Counted from the stretch's first letter, positions 32,822 through 41,690 are shown. The stretch: DNA of 64,000 nt from Scleromatobacter sp038243995 (GCA_038243995.1 JBBRTV010000007.1:121716-185715); one strand, 5' to 3'. Numbers and translations are program-made. The notes: generated by a model from the letters alone, not told the origin.

Positions 32822-32905
32822 TGAGGCGTGCCGACCGACGAGGGCTGGCTGTATCTGGCGCTGGTGCTCGACCTGTTCGCGCGCAAGCCCTTTGGTTGGG
32901 ATCGT
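32822..32905 (+). pseudogene. IS3-family transposase OrfB remnant
   Basis: About 26 codons read VPTDEGWLYLALVLDLFA followed by RKPFGW, which is the catalytic-core segment of IS3-family OrfB (DDE transposase) around its second acidic region. No start, no other transposase part and no terminal repeats are present, so it is a decayed fragment. It marks an old insertion or recombination point between the HAF-repeat gene and the TolB-like gene. Confidence 0.72.
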
Positions 32906-32924
32906 GCGTACCTGACTCGCCCGT

Positions 32925-33866
32925 TCAGCGACAGGCGCCCCATCGGTGCTCGAGGCCCGCGAGAAGGCCCCTGTCTTTGGCGTCGAATGTCGTGACCGGG
33001 CGCTTGATGCCGGAGCGCGGGTCCATCACGGAGATCTGCGACAGGCCTACGTTGACTATTTCGTCTCCGAAGACAAGCAGGCCTGACCGAAGGAAGACGG
33101 GGTCCAGCGAAGGGGCATCGCTCACCTTGTGAAGCCCGCGACCGTCGGGCTGCACCAGCCACGGCTGGAAATGCCCGCTGGCCCTATCCCGGTCCGACGA
33201 AAACAGGATGCCGAAGGCCGACCACTGCGGGTTCCAGTCTCGATGCAGGCCGGATGTCAGGGCCCGCAGCCCGGAGCCGTCACGGTTGATGACCATCAGG
33301 TTTCCCGAGGCGCCCGGGTCGTCCCGCCAGAAGACAAGCCTGTCTCCCGCAGGCGAAAATCCCGGGTGTCGGTAGGTCGACTGCCCGGCATCGGGCGCCT
33401 GCGGCTTTTCCGTCTTCGTGGTCGGCGTGATCCTGCGGCGGTCGGTCCCGTCCGCATTCATGACCCAGATGTCCGTGTCGTGGGAAAACGCGATTCGGGC
33501 ACTGTCAGGCGACCAGGCTGGCTCTGCGCCGGCACCCAACGGCCGCAAGTTGGTGCCCTCCGGGCTGATGGACATCAGCCCTCGTGCGCTCATGAATGCG
33601 ACCGTCCTACCATCCGGCGACCAGGCTGGCGTGCGCGCCTCTGCGGGATCGGCCATGAGCCTGCACAAGGACTTCCCGTCAATCGACGCAATCCAGAGGG
33701 TCGGCGGGCCGTCGAAGTCGGCCTCGAACACGACTTCATGGCCGGTCGGCGAGGGCGACGGGTGTCGGGCAACAGCGCCGCCTCGCTCTCCGTCGGTGGA
33801 GGCCTGTACGGTGGCCGCCAGGACCAGTGCACTGCAAGTGGCCGCGATGAAGGATATGTATCGCAT
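32925..33866 (-). CDS. Exported TolB/WD40-like beta-propeller protein
   Basis: A 313-residue exported protein with a signal peptide (about 1-22) and a chain of TolB/PD40-like propeller repeats: HPSPSPTGHEVVFEA, TPAWSPDGRTVAFMS, EPAWSPDSARIAFS, HPGFSPAGDRLVFW. The mature chain ends with LEHRWGACR. It follows a small exported coiled-coil protein by 16 bases and is the last gene of a four-gene minus-strand group that starts with a TadE-like pseudopilin. Function unknown; a scaffold or binding role is typical for propellers of this type. Confidence 0.85.
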   Translation of the reverse strand: MRYISFIAATCSALVLAATVQASTDGERGGAVARHPSPSPTGHEVVFEADFDGPPTLWIASIDGKSLCRLMADPAEARTPAWSPDGRTVAFMSARGLMSISPEGTNLRPLGAGAEPAWSPDSARIAFSHDTDIWVMNADGTDRRRITPTTKTEKPQAPDAGQSTYRHPGFSPAGDRLVFWRDDPGASGNLMVINRDGSGLRALTSGLHRDWNPQWSAFGILFSSDRDRASGHFQPWLVQPDGRGLHKVSDAPSLDPVFLRSGLLVFGDEIVNVGLSQISVMDPRSGIKRPVTTFDAKDRGLLAGLEHRWGACR

Positions 33867-33882
33867 GGGGCGGGGCGACGCC

Positions 33883-34350
33883 TCACGGGGTGCGCGCCAG
33901 CTCGCGCTGCAGCGCCGCGACGTTTTCGCGCGTGCGCAGCAGCGCATCGGCCAGGCTGTCGTGCGCCGGCGCGGACTGCAACTGGGCGAGCTCGGCCTGT
34001 TCGCGCTCGAGTTCGCGCAGCAGGATGGCTCGACGGTCGCCGTCGCGGGCACGCTGCACCGCCGGCTCGACGCGCGCCTGCGTGGCCGCGGGGAGGGCGG
34101 CGGCGTCGACGCCGTGACGCCGGTTGCAGTCGTCCGCGGTGGGGTCGCCGCCGACGATCATCTCCACCCGGCCCTGGCGGCAGGCCGCAGGCCTGGCGTC
34201 CGCCGACCAGAACTTCGCCGTGGCGGTGCGGACGGGCGGCGCCTCGGTGGCCAGCGCCGGGAGCAGCACGCACAGGGCGGCCAGGCTCGCGGCCAGGCGC
34301 GCGGCGAGCCCGGCCGACGCGCGCGGCGCCGAGGCCCGGAGCACCGTCAC
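33883..34350 (-). CDS. Small exported protein with C-terminal coiled coil, unknown
   Basis: Not recognised. The 155-residue product has a signal peptide (about 14-35, ending in ALATEA) and a short cysteine-containing middle (PAACRQGR and ADDCNRR). A C-terminal helix-rich half (RAILLRELEREQAELAQLQ to NVAALQREL) looks like a coiled coil. The GTG start overlaps the upstream lipoprotein stop in a GTGA junction. It probably belongs to the envelope-facing parts of the nearby pilus locus. Confidence 0.75.
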   Translation of the reverse strand: MTVLRASAPRASAGLAARLAASLAALCVLLPALATEAPPVRTATAKFWSADARPAACRQGRVEMIVGGDPTADDCNRRHGVDAAALPAATQARVEPAVQRARDGDRRAILLRELEREQAELAQLQSAPAHDSLADALLRTRENVAALQRELARTP

Positions 34351-34754
34351 GTCCCCTTGACGTTGGTGAGCCTCACGGTCGCGAGCCGCCCCATGTCGTC
34401 CTGCACCGTGACGGGCAGGGACTCGATGCAGGCGCCGTTGAACGTCGGCGTGAAGCCGTCGCCGCTGTCCCGCACGAAATACACGTCGAGCGTGACGAAG
34501 CCTTTCGCGCTGTTGGTCAGCGTGTAGGGCGGCGTTCCGCCGTAGATGTAGACCGTGGGGCCTGTTCCCGTGGCGCAGGCTCCCGGAGGGCCGGTGGCGA
34601 TGATGTCGTCCATCGAGAGCTGGATCACATCCTTCTGGCCTGACTCGTTGCCGCCCCCGCCGCAGGCGGCGAGCGCCGCGATCAGGGGGACGGTGCAGGC
34701 GATGCGCAGGCGGGCGCGAACGCCGTCGCGAAGGGGAGCGTTACAGGTGGTCAT
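34347..34754 (-). CDS. Small lipoprotein, unknown
   Basis: A 135-residue putative lipoprotein: after a basic N-terminus and hydrophobic segment comes LIAALAACGGGG, a lipobox with the modified cysteine at about residue 31. The mature domain has two more cysteines (GACATGTG, GACIESLP) and a beta-rich pattern with TPPYTLTNSAKGFVTL. It is not recognised as a family. It lies 59 bases after the TadE-like gene and is coupled to the coiled-coil protein by GTGA overlap. A role as outer-membrane component of the pilus machine (RcpB or TadD position) is speculative. Confidence 0.77.
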   Translation of the reverse strand: MTTCNAPLRDGVRARLRIACTVPLIAALAACGGGGNESGQKDVIQLSMDDIIATGPPGACATGTGPTVYIYGGTPPYTLTNSAKGFVTLDVYFVRDSGDGFTPTFNGACIESLPVTVQDDMGRLATVRLTNVKGT

Positions 34755-34813
34755 GCGAAGAAGTCCGGGACGAGGAGAGGGGGCATGGGGCAGGGGGTGT
34801 CGGTCGCGACCTG

Positions 34814-35518
34814 TCACTTCTTTTCGGCACGCGACTGCATCTCGACGATCGCGTACGCCTCGATCGGCATGCGGTTCTGGCCGTAGTACAGGAGACATTG
34901 CCTGCTCGTGGGCAGGAACTCCGCGTCGAGCAGGCTGACGTCGCCCCAGGCGCTCACGCCCGACGAACCGCCGCACATGAGTCGCTTGAGAACAGCGGCC
35001 ATGAGGGGCACCTTGAGGTCGTAGGCGTAGACGACGTGCAACTTCAGCAGGTTGGCGTCGCGGATGTTCATCTTCGACGTGCCGCCGTTCGTCGTGCTGC
35101 GCCATTCGAGGTTGTCGTTGGGGATGTAGGTGACCTTGCTGTCCGGATCCAGGACGCCGAAATCCTTGAAGGCCGCAGGCGACGGATTCATCACGTCGAG
35201 CACGATTGTTCCGGGCAACAGGGAGCGGAGCTTGGCCGTTCCATAGGCGCCACCGATCCGGGTCACGTCGGAGGTATCCGCGCCGCGTTCGTAGAACGCG
35301 TTGAGCCCCTTGACGAGGGTGTCGCGCATGACCGCCGGATTGGCGTTGGCCATCGAACCCGCGCGAGCCGCCATGAAGGTGGCGTGGTTGACCTGCAGCT
35401 TGGCCATGTACAGGAAGCCGAACTGGATCAGCCCCAGCACGAAGAGGGCGGCGAGCGGAAAGACGATCACGAACTCGACGAGCGTCGCGCCGCGTTGCGT
35501 CTTGCGAAGGGTTGACAT
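34814..35518 (-). CDS. TadE-like pseudopilin
   Basis: A 234-residue TadE-family protein. The N-terminus TQRGATLVEFVIVFPLAALF is the prepilin-peptidase motif: cleavage after the Gly would leave Glu at +5 and Phe at +6, followed by a hydrophobic helix. The mature domain is periplasmic (YERGADTSDV, LLKLHVVYAYDLKVP) and has two cysteines (RLMCGGSSG, SRQCLLYYG). It is transcribed away from the main tad genes, from the same 317-base gap that precedes the pilin gene. Confidence 0.86.
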   Translation of the reverse strand: MSTLRKTQRGATLVEFVIVFPLAALFVLGLIQFGFLYMAKLQVNHATFMAARAGSMANANPAVMRDTLVKGLNAFYERGADTSDVTRIGGAYGTAKLRSLLPGTIVLDVMNPSPAAFKDFGVLDPDSKVTYIPNDNLEWRSTTNGGTSKMNIRDANLLKLHVVYAYDLKVPLMAAVLKRLMCGGSSGVSAWGDVSLLDAEFLPTSRQCLLYYGQNRMPIEAYAIVEMQSRAEKK

Positions 35519-35835
35519 GGTCGGGGAGTTCTCGGCTGCAGCCTGGAGTTCAATTGCTTGCGCGCGCGCCGACGGCGGCCGGAATGCGTCGCTCCGAGTA
35601 TGGTGAGTGCCGCGCCGGACTGCAATGCCTGGCCGGCGCGGTATTGAACTCTTTTATTCACCGCGCCTTGCAAATCTGCATCGCCATTTTCCCCCGAAAT
35701 GGGGGGGCAATTCTCCGGCCAATACCCCTAGAGTCGAATCGCGAATCAGGAACAGCACGCCGCCGGGAAGTTCAATTGACGACGCGCTGGATTGGTCGCA
35801 ATCAACCTTTCATCAAATATACAGAGGATTAAAGC
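35519..35835. promoter_or_regulatory. Divergent promoter region between TadE-like gene and pilin gene
   Basis: A 317-base gene-free stretch, more AT-rich than its surroundings, which must drive the pilin gene to the right and the TadE-like gene to the left. It contains an inverted repeat CCATTT/AAATGG at 35684-35702 that overlaps a C5/G7 pair. TTGACG at 35776 is a possible -35 without a good -10. No sigma-54 element was found. Confidence 0.4.
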
Positions 35836-36117
35836 ATGAACAGCAGATTTACGTCCATGAATCGCATGCGCGGCCAGGGCATGACGGAATACATCATCAT
35901 CGTCGCGCTCATCGCCGTCGGCGCGCTGGGGGTCTACAACTACTTCGGCAAGACAGTGCGCTCGCAGACGTCCGCGATGGCGCAAGGCCTGGCCGGCGAA
36001 GAAGACAAGTCGCTCAAGGACTCCACGGCCGCCGGCACGCAAGCCACCGCCGCCACGAATGCCGCGAACCAGCAAAAGGGCATCAAGGAGTTCGGCAAGG
36101 ACACCGGGCAGCATTGA
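35836..36117 (+). CDS. Flp-type pilin-like protein
   Basis: A 93-residue protein with the Flp prepilin signature: a basic leader ending in RGQGMTEYIIIVALIAVGA. Cleavage after the first Gly of RG/QGMTEY gives Glu +5 and Tyr +6, the class IVb Flp rule, followed by a hydrophobic helix. The C-terminal half is polar and Ala/Lys-rich (about 50 residues), longer than the smallest Flp pilins. AGAGG lies eight bases upstream of the ATG, and a strong hairpin follows the gene, so it is likely expressed alone at a high level as the major pilin. Confidence 0.85.
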   Translation: MNSRFTSMNRMRGQGMTEYIIIVALIAVGALGVYNYFGKTVRSQTSAMAQGLAGEEDKSLKDSTAAGTQATAATNAANQQKGIKEFGKDTGQH

Positions 36118-36134
36118 GCGGGCACTTGCAGTGA

Positions 36135-36170
36135 ACATCGCGCGCCGCGCCGCGTCGCGCGATGTCTTTC
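36135..36170 (+). terminator. Hairpin terminator after the pilin gene
   Basis: ACATCGCGCG at 36135-36144 pairs perfectly with CGCGCGATGT at 36156-36165 around an 11-base loop, followed by CTTTC. The T-tract is weak, but a 10-base GC-rich stem 18 bases after the pilin stop fits a terminator that isolates the pilin transcript. Confidence 0.65.
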
Positions 36171-36530
36171 GACTTGGTCAATGTCCCAAAAACGCAAGGC
36201 GGCCTTCGATGATGCACAACCGATTTCATCGATATCCGCGTTATCCGTTCTGGACACTGGGTCCGGCACGGTATATACCCTGATCTGACTGATTCGAAGT
36301 GCAATGAATGTCCGGGCAGTCCTGCGATGTCTCCGACATGATTAGGTGGTTTCCCGGACGCGCACTGACAATTCGTTTCAAGACCGACGCGAGTCACTGA
36401 TCAAGACGCCCTTCATTGCGTACCAGGGTTGTCATGTATCCATTCCCGAGATTTGAATCATCGAAGTAACAGATATTGCGGCGGCTACGCCCGCCATTCT
36501 TTGTCGAAGAATCAACTGCGCAAAAATGCA
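36171..36530. other. Gene-free stretch before the TadG-like gene
   Basis: About 360 bases without a supportable gene, more AT-rich than the coding regions. It should hold the promoter of the long tad operon that begins at 36531. It contains a GGCACGGTATATACC stretch near 36263 that partly resembles a -24 element but has no TTGC. I see nothing else definite. Confidence 0.4.
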
Positions 36531-37988
36531 ATGACGAATCGGAAGGCGTTCCTTGCAATGAGGCACCCCCGTAGCGGCCCGCGTCCGGGCCGGCTGCGCC
36601 AGCGTGGCCAGGCCCTGATCTGGCTCATGGGAACCATGGCGACTGCGATGGCCATCCTCTACGGCGTCTACAACGTCGCGCAGATCACCACGGGCAAGGA
36701 GAAGGCGATCAACGCCGCCGACGCCGCCGCGCTCGCCGGCGCCACCGTGGAGGCGCGCATGCTCAACCTGATGGCCTACAACAATCGCTCGATGATGGCC
36801 AACGAGGCCTTCCTGGTGCAGTTGTCCAGCCTCGAATCATGGCTGGGCTACGTGGGCGAGACGGGCAGGAACATTGGCGCGGCTGTCGCGCTGATTCCGT
36901 TCCTGGAGGCGTTCGCTGCAGCCATGGAAGAGGTCGGAACTGTTGCGGAGGGTGCTCAGGGCGCGGTCCGCGGGGCGATCGATGTCGTCATTCCCGTCCT
37001 CGAAGCCGAAAAGATCGCGCTGCACATTGCGCACGCGGCCATCGCCACGCTGGGCGGCGCGGTGGCCGAGGACGCGGCCGCCAAGATCGTCGCGGCCAAC
37101 CGGGCGACGTTCGGCGCGCACGTCGACGCCGGCGTCTCCATCGACGACCGCGTTCCCGTCCGTGCCCTGACACTCGTCAGGAATCAGTCCGCCTGGATCA
37201 ACTTCACGAAGTACTACGACGGCAACCTGCGCACGGATGCGCGCGCGGTGTTGCTCGCGTCGCGCGACGACTTCACCACCAACCGGCCCGGACAGCCCTA
37301 CCTGAACCTGAGCCTGGGGGTTTTCGGTGCGGAAAAGCACGGCGGGTCTACGTTGGTCAATTTCGACCGCTGGGAGGCCCAGGACACCCTGGAGGGGTGG
37401 TGGAAGCTCCCCGTGCCCTTTGCGAGCAAGCACTACATACCGATCGGCTGGGGGCGCTCCAACGTCTCCCGGAATTTCGACCTCGGCGACACCTGGTCGC
37501 CCTATCGGCCGGCGCAGCGGCTCGCGCAGGCGTCCGGCTCGACGCATGCCGGCTGGAGCGGCGTGCCCTCCGTCTACGACGTCAGGGACAAGTCGTCGGC
37601 GAACAAGGCCACGCTGGCGGTCGACTACTTCGTCGCCGTCAAGCGGTCACAGCCCGCCAACCTGACGACGCAGGAGCTGAAGATGCAGTCCGCGCACAGC
37701 GACTCGGTGCTCGGTTCGTCCGAAATGAACGAGCGCCTGCAGGCCAACCAGTTGTCCGCGCTGGGCAAGGCGCACGTCATCTTCGACCGGCCCCGGGCCG
37801 GCCTGTCCAACGACTGGACGGCGCCCAAGGACTTGCCGCGCCCCGACGGCGCCAAGGAATACGGATCGCTCTTCAGCCCCTATTGGCAGGCCCGGCTGGT
37901 CGACTACTCGCTGGGCGAGAAGGCCGCGATGTACGCCGCGATGGGCATCAATCCGGCGCTGGCCGTCACCACCCCGGGAGGGCATTGA
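36531..37988 (+). CDS. TadG-like pilus assembly protein
   Basis: A 485-residue envelope protein whose N-terminus RQRGQALIWLMGTMATAMAIL is a TadE/G-type leader and transmembrane helix, followed by INAADAAALAGA, the signature after the helix in TadG-like proteins. The long periplasmic part is helical near residues 100-200 and then mixed. Unlike TadE proteins there is Trp, not Glu, at +5, so processing by prepilin peptidase is uncertain. The ATG at 36531 lacks a clear ribosome site; an ATG nine codons later is an alternative. It begins the plus-strand operon that continues through tadC. Confidence 0.8.
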   Translation: MTNRKAFLAMRHPRSGPRPGRLRQRGQALIWLMGTMATAMAILYGVYNVAQITTGKEKAINAADAAALAGATVEARMLNLMAYNNRSMMANEAFLVQLSSLESWLGYVGETGRNIGAAVALIPFLEAFAAAMEEVGTVAEGAQGAVRGAIDVVIPVLEAEKIALHIAHAAIATLGGAVAEDAAAKIVAANRATFGAHVDAGVSIDDRVPVRALTLVRNQSAWINFTKYYDGNLRTDARAVLLASRDDFTTNRPGQPYLNLSLGVFGAEKHGGSTLVNFDRWEAQDTLEGWWKLPVPFASKHYIPIGWGRSNVSRNFDLGDTWSPYRPAQRLAQASGSTHAGWSGVPSVYDVRDKSSANKATLAVDYFVAVKRSQPANLTTQELKMQSAHSDSVLGSSEMNERLQANQLSALGKAHVIFDRPRAGLSNDWTAPKDLPRPDGAKEYGSLFSPYWQARLVDYSLGEKAAMYAAMGINPALAVTTPGGH

Positions 37989-37990
37989 GC

Positions 37991-38932
37991 ATGAATCGAT
38001 TGCGAGCGAAAGCGGGCATCGTCCGCGCCTTGTCCACCTTGGCGGCGGTGCTCGCCAGTGCCTGCACGGGCGCCGGTGCGGCGGACGACCTGCCGCGCCT
38101 GCACGTCGTGCGCGTGAACGAGACCACGGCCGCGGCCCTGGCCGGTGTCGACGACGACGTGAAGTTCCGTGTCGAGACCTGTCGCGCGCTCATGCACATG
38201 CCTGCCGGCAGCGTCCCGGCGGTGCCGGCGGGCCGCCTGGCGAAGATCGTCTTCTTCGAGGACGAGGCGTTCTTCGACGGCGATCGCAGCGCACACTACA
38301 AGACCACGCGCTCCATCGCCGCCGACAGCGGCTCCGCGTGCCAGCCCTACCTGCTCGTGCAGCGCGAGGCGACGGTCGCAGACGGATGCGACACGCGGAT
38401 CATGGGTCGCTCCGGGAACGACCACGATTTCGAGGCGCCCGCCACGGCGCCTCCGCCGTGGAAGCCGCTCACCCAGGTTGCGCACACCGGCCGCCCCGCC
38501 GAACTGTGCGCACGCAAGCGCAAGCCGATGACGGCCGACGGCGTGCCCGCGGACAGCGCCGGCAACGGCGTCTCATGTATCTGGCGTAGTCGCTTGATCG
38601 TGGCGAACCTGGGCGCGGCGCTCAAGGCGCGGATGCCGCCGTCCGCCGCCGGCAGCGGGCCGGCGCAGGCCGGCCTCGACGATTGCCTGTGGCAGCGCAT
38701 GCCGCGCTATGCGTCGGCGCACGCCGAGGACGCCGACGTGGTGCTGCGCACGCACTCCGTGGAGCCGGCGCGCCAGAAAGACGCGGCCATGTCGACGGGC
38801 ACCGGCGGCATGGCCTTCTTCGCCGGCAACACCCGCCTGCAGGCGCTGGACATCGGCGGAGCGGCGGCGGCGAAGTTCGACGCGGCCGCGGTCGACGCGT
38901 TCGTCCATCTCTCGCCCACGCAAGCCCTGTAG
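37991..38932 (+). CDS. Exported protein of the pilus locus, unknown
   Basis: Not recognised. The 313-residue product has a signal peptide (about 1-31, ending in GAGAADD). The mature domain has several cysteines (VETCRAL, GSACQPYLL, VADGCDTR, AELCARK, VSCIWRS, DDCLWQR), which suggests a disulfide-stabilised periplasmic or surface protein. It starts two bases after the TadG-like stop and ends seven bases before the next TadE-like start, so it is part of the operon. An adhesin or minor subunit at the pilus is possible, but I have no family evidence. Confidence 0.78.
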   Translation: MNRLRAKAGIVRALSTLAAVLASACTGAGAADDLPRLHVVRVNETTAAALAGVDDDVKFRVETCRALMHMPAGSVPAVPAGRLAKIVFFEDEAFFDGDRSAHYKTTRSIAADSGSACQPYLLVQREATVADGCDTRIMGRSGNDHDFEAPATAPPPWKPLTQVAHTGRPAELCARKRKPMTADGVPADSAGNGVSCIWRSRLIVANLGAALKARMPPSAAGSGPAQAGLDDCLWQRMPRYASAHAEDADVVLRTHSVEPARQKDAAMSTGTGGMAFFAGNTRLQALDIGGAAAAKFDAAAVDAFVHLSPTQAL

Positions 38933-38939
38933 GCCGCCC

Positions 38940-39734
38940 ATGAAGTCTTCTCGCCATCACCGCCTCCACGCCGCCGTGCCGCGCGCGCAATCGGGCCAGG
39001 CCATGACCGAATTCATCGCCGCGATGATCGTCCTGATGCCGCTGTTCCTGGCCGTGACCTATGTCGGCCGCTATGGCGACATCCAGTTGCGCACCACGCA
39101 GGCGAGCCGCTACGCCGCCTTCCAGCGCGCCATGCAGCCGAACACGACCCTCCTGAGCGATGCCGTGCTGCAAGATCAGATGCGCGCCCGCTTCTTCGCG
39201 CGCGGCGACGCGCTGCACGCGGGGCAGATCCAGTCGGACGACAGCGCCGCGACGCTGGGCACGAAAGCGCAGGCGGCCCTGTGGCGCGACCTGCGGGGCA
39301 ATGCGCTGCTCAAGTCGACCAACGACGTGACCTTGAAGTTCGTCGACGCCCCGCTGGATGCCGCGGCGGTCAAGGCTGCCATGGGCGTCGTGACCACCTC
39401 CTCGGGCAAGTCCTGGAATCCGGGCAAGGCCGCGCAAGTCGAGGTCGCGCTCGTGAACAAGCTGGATCTCGGCACCGCACCCGAGCCGCTGCTCAAGATC
39501 GGCGCGGCGACCGCCGCCGCGGGCGACGGTCTGGGCAGCGCGGGCTCGAAGGACACCCGCGACGCCGCGGCGACCATCGTTCCGACCTCCAAGATTCCAG
39601 CCATCCTGGATTCAGTGCTCGCGGTCACCGTGAGTCTGTTCGAGCCGCGTGGCCCGGAACTGGGATGCATCAAGCCGGACGTCGTTCCCACGGGCCGGCT
39701 GGTCGGCTACCAGCCCGTGGCGGCGTGCCAATGA
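38940..39734 (+). CDS. TadE-like pseudopilin of the main pilus operon
   Basis: A 264-residue protein with a leader of about 20 basic residues and the motif QSGQAMTEFIAAMIVLMPLF; cleavage after Gly gives Glu +5 and Phe +6, the TadE rule. The rest is a periplasmic domain with QLRTTQASRYAAFQRAM directly after the helix, as in TadE/F. The C-terminal cysteine pair (LGCIKPD and AACQ end) may form a disulfide. It overlaps the next gene by 4 bases. Confidence 0.84.
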   Translation: MKSSRHHRLHAAVPRAQSGQAMTEFIAAMIVLMPLFLAVTYVGRYGDIQLRTTQASRYAAFQRAMQPNTTLLSDAVLQDQMRARFFARGDALHAGQIQSDDSAATLGTKAQAALWRDLRGNALLKSTNDVTLKFVDAPLDAAAVKAAMGVVTTSSGKSWNPGKAAQVEVALVNKLDLGTAPEPLLKIGAATAAAGDGLGSAGSKDTRDAAATIVPTSKIPAILDSVLAVTVSLFEPRGPELGCIKPDVVPTGRLVGYQPVAACQ

Positions 39735-40480
39735 TGGCCGGCCCGCTTCGCCACCTGGTCGGCGCCGCGCTCGCCGGCTTGTGTGCAGCCTTGTGCGCCG
39801 CCTCGGCGCTCGCCGGCGGCGGCGCGCCGGCGACGCCGTGGCCCGAAGTGCCGGACCCGCCTCGCTCGCATTCCGAATGGGTGGCGCGCGATGCGCGCGT
39901 CAACGGCCTGCCGATGCGCATCTCGCGCTTCGATTCCGAGTCCTCGGCCGAGGAGGTGATCGCCTGGTACCAGGCGTTCTGGGCCAAGCTGCCCGCGGGC
40001 CCCCCGCACCGCAAGCGAGTGGGCGAGTGGGACACCCTCTCCACCCTCTTCGGCCCGTTCGAGATCGCCGTGCAGGTCAAGAGCCGGTCCCGGCAAGGCA
40101 GCGAAGGCATGGTCAGCGTCTCCAATCACGGCGAGATCGACCGGCACTGGATCCCGCAGGACTGGCCGCGCTGGCCCGGCACCGACATCAATGAGGTGAC
40201 CGACTCGGTCGACGGCAGGCAGCGCAGCCAGATGGTCTCGATGATCAGCCGCGACGGCTACGAGCTCACGGTGCAGCGCTGGCGCGACGAATGGGCGCGC
40301 CGCGGCTACACGCTGGTCCACCAGTCGTCCGCCGTCCCGGGCAATGGACAAAGGATGTGGATCGCGATGTTCGACAAGCCCCCGTTCCAGCTCGACGTCA
40401 CGGTGACCTGGGTGGACCGATCGCAACGCAGCTACATCGCCGCGAACTGGCTGTCGCCGGTCACGGAGGGATGGAAATGA
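39731..40480 (+). CDS. Exported protein of the pilus locus, unknown
   Basis: Not recognised. The 249-residue product has a signal peptide (about 1-30, ending in SALAGG). The mature part starts with PEVPDPPRSHSEWVA and has an RISRFDSESSAEEVIAWYQAFW segment and an EYLLTVQRW-like stretch (YELTVQRWRDEWARRG), reminiscent of small periplasmic proteins that bind a partner through an amphipathic helix. The start overlaps the TadE-like stop in ATGA (a second ATG follows immediately). It is coupled to the tiny pilin-like gene by overlap. Confidence 0.78.
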   Translation: MMAGPLRHLVGAALAGLCAALCAASALAGGGAPATPWPEVPDPPRSHSEWVARDARVNGLPMRISRFDSESSAEEVIAWYQAFWAKLPAGPPHRKRVGEWDTLSTLFGPFEIAVQVKSRSRQGSEGMVSVSNHGEIDRHWIPQDWPRWPGTDINEVTDSVDGRQRSQMVSMISRDGYELTVQRWRDEWARRGYTLVHQSSAVPGNGQRMWIAMFDKPPFQLDVTVTWVDRSQRSYIAANWLSPVTEGWK

Positions 40481-40662
40481 GGCGCCCCGCGGCGCGCCTG
40501 CGCCAACGCGGCCAGGGCGCGGTCGAATACCTGGTCGTCGCCGGAGGACTCGTCGCAGCCCTGTTCTTCGTCGGCGCCGACGGGCGATCGATGGCCCGCT
40601 TCCTCGCCGACATGGTTCGTCTCTTCTACCGCAACCTCACCTATTTCATTTCACTGCCCTGA
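40477..40662 (+). CDS. Tiny pilin-like protein (Flp rule leader)
   Basis: A 61-residue protein: RQRGQGAVEYLVVAGGLVAALFF after a short basic leader. Cleavage after the first Gly gives Glu +5 and Tyr +6, as in Flp pilins. It is a good candidate for a minor pilin. GGAGGG precedes the start by six bases, and the start overlaps the previous stop. Its short tail (YRNLTYFISLP) lacks the polar C-terminal domain of the first pilin. Confidence 0.75.
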   Translation: MRRPAARLRQRGQGAVEYLVVAGGLVAALFFVGADGRSMARFLADMVRLFYRNLTYFISLP

Positions 40663-40739
40663 CCCGTAGCCGCCCCGGACCCACCGCGCGCGTCCCGACG
40701 TCGCGCCCCGAACCTCGACAGTAACCGCCTTCCCGTCCC

Positions 40740-41690
40740 ATGCAACTTCCTCGCATCAACAAGAACTGGCTGCTGCTCGGCCTGGCGACCCTCCTCGGCA
40801 TCGGCGCCATGATATTGAGCAACGCGCTGATCAAGCGCCGCCTGGGAGAAATCGAGGCCGATGCGAAACGCGGCGAGGAGATGGTGCGCGTCGTCGTCGC
40901 GAACCGCGATCTCGACAAAGGCGAGGCGATCCGCTCCGACGACCTCGCGGTGCGGCCGGTGCCGCGCGAATGGGTGCACAGCACGGCGGTGAAGCCCGAG
41001 GCGATCGACCAATACGAAATGCAACGCCTGTCGACGCCCCTCAAGCGGGGCGAAGTGCTGCTGCAGAGCCATATGGAAGGCAAGGGCAGCAGCGTCTTCT
41101 CGGCCAACCTGAAGAAGGGCTGGCGCGCGCTGACGTTCGAGGTGGATACCGTCAACTCGATCTCCGGCCTGCTGCGACCCGGCGATCGCATCGACCTGAT
41201 CTTCACCGGCAAGTCGCCCAACCAGACCGAGGAGCAGACGCTGCCGCTGCTGTCCGGCGTCACCGTGCTGGCCACCGGCCAGACGGTCACCAAGACCGAC
41301 GACAAGAGCGGGCAGGAGCGCACGTTCTCCACCGTCACGCTCGAGGTGTCGCCGCTCGACGCGGATCGCGTGATCGTCGCCAAGGCGGGCGGCCGCGTCA
41401 CGGCGGTGCTGCGCCATCCCGACGACGTCGAGGCGAATGGCACGCGCCCGCTGGTCACCGCCAACCTGCTGGGCGCCATGGGCAACGGCGAGTCCACGGT
41501 CGAATACATCATCGGCGGCGGCGGTGGCGTCGCGCGCCCGGTACAAGGCCCCGTCGCGTCGACCGGAAACCTGCAGAAACTGGCGGCCGCCCTGGTCGCC
41601 GCCGGCGGCGACCGTACGCCGTCGGACGCGCCGCCGGTGAAGCTGGCCACGGCGCCCGACACGAGCGGCAGCACGCCGGCCCGCAGATGA
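40740..41690 (+). CDS. cpaB: CpaB/RcpC pilus assembly protein
   Basis: CpaB/RcpC is a periplasmic protein of Tad/Flp secretion anchored near the inner membrane, with SAF-type domains. The 316 residues show an N-terminal helix (WLLLGLATLLGIGAMILSNA), RVVVANRDLDKGEAIRSDDLAVRPV as the SAF domain, and GWRALTFEVDTVNSISGLLRPGDRIDLIFT as the RcpC core. It lies after the tiny pilin-like gene and directly upstream of the secretin, the usual order. The start has no strong ribosome site. Confidence 0.92.
   Translation: MQLPRINKNWLLLGLATLLGIGAMILSNALIKRRLGEIEADAKRGEEMVRVVVANRDLDKGEAIRSDDLAVRPVPREWVHSTAVKPEAIDQYEMQRLSTPLKRGEVLLQSHMEGKGSSVFSANLKKGWRALTFEVDTVNSISGLLRPGDRIDLIFTGKSPNQTEEQTLPLLSGVTVLATGQTVTKTDDKSGQERTFSTVTLEVSPLDADRVIVAKAGGRVTAVLRHPDDVEANGTRPLVTANLLGAMGNGESTVEYIIGGGGGVARPVQGPVASTGNLQKLAAALVAAGGDRTPSDAPPVKLATAPDTSGSTPARR

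Noticed and set aside
36255..36275. GGCACGGTATATACC as a sigma-54 promoter of the tad operon
   Set aside because: It lacks TTGC at the correct spacing, and no activator gene is linked.
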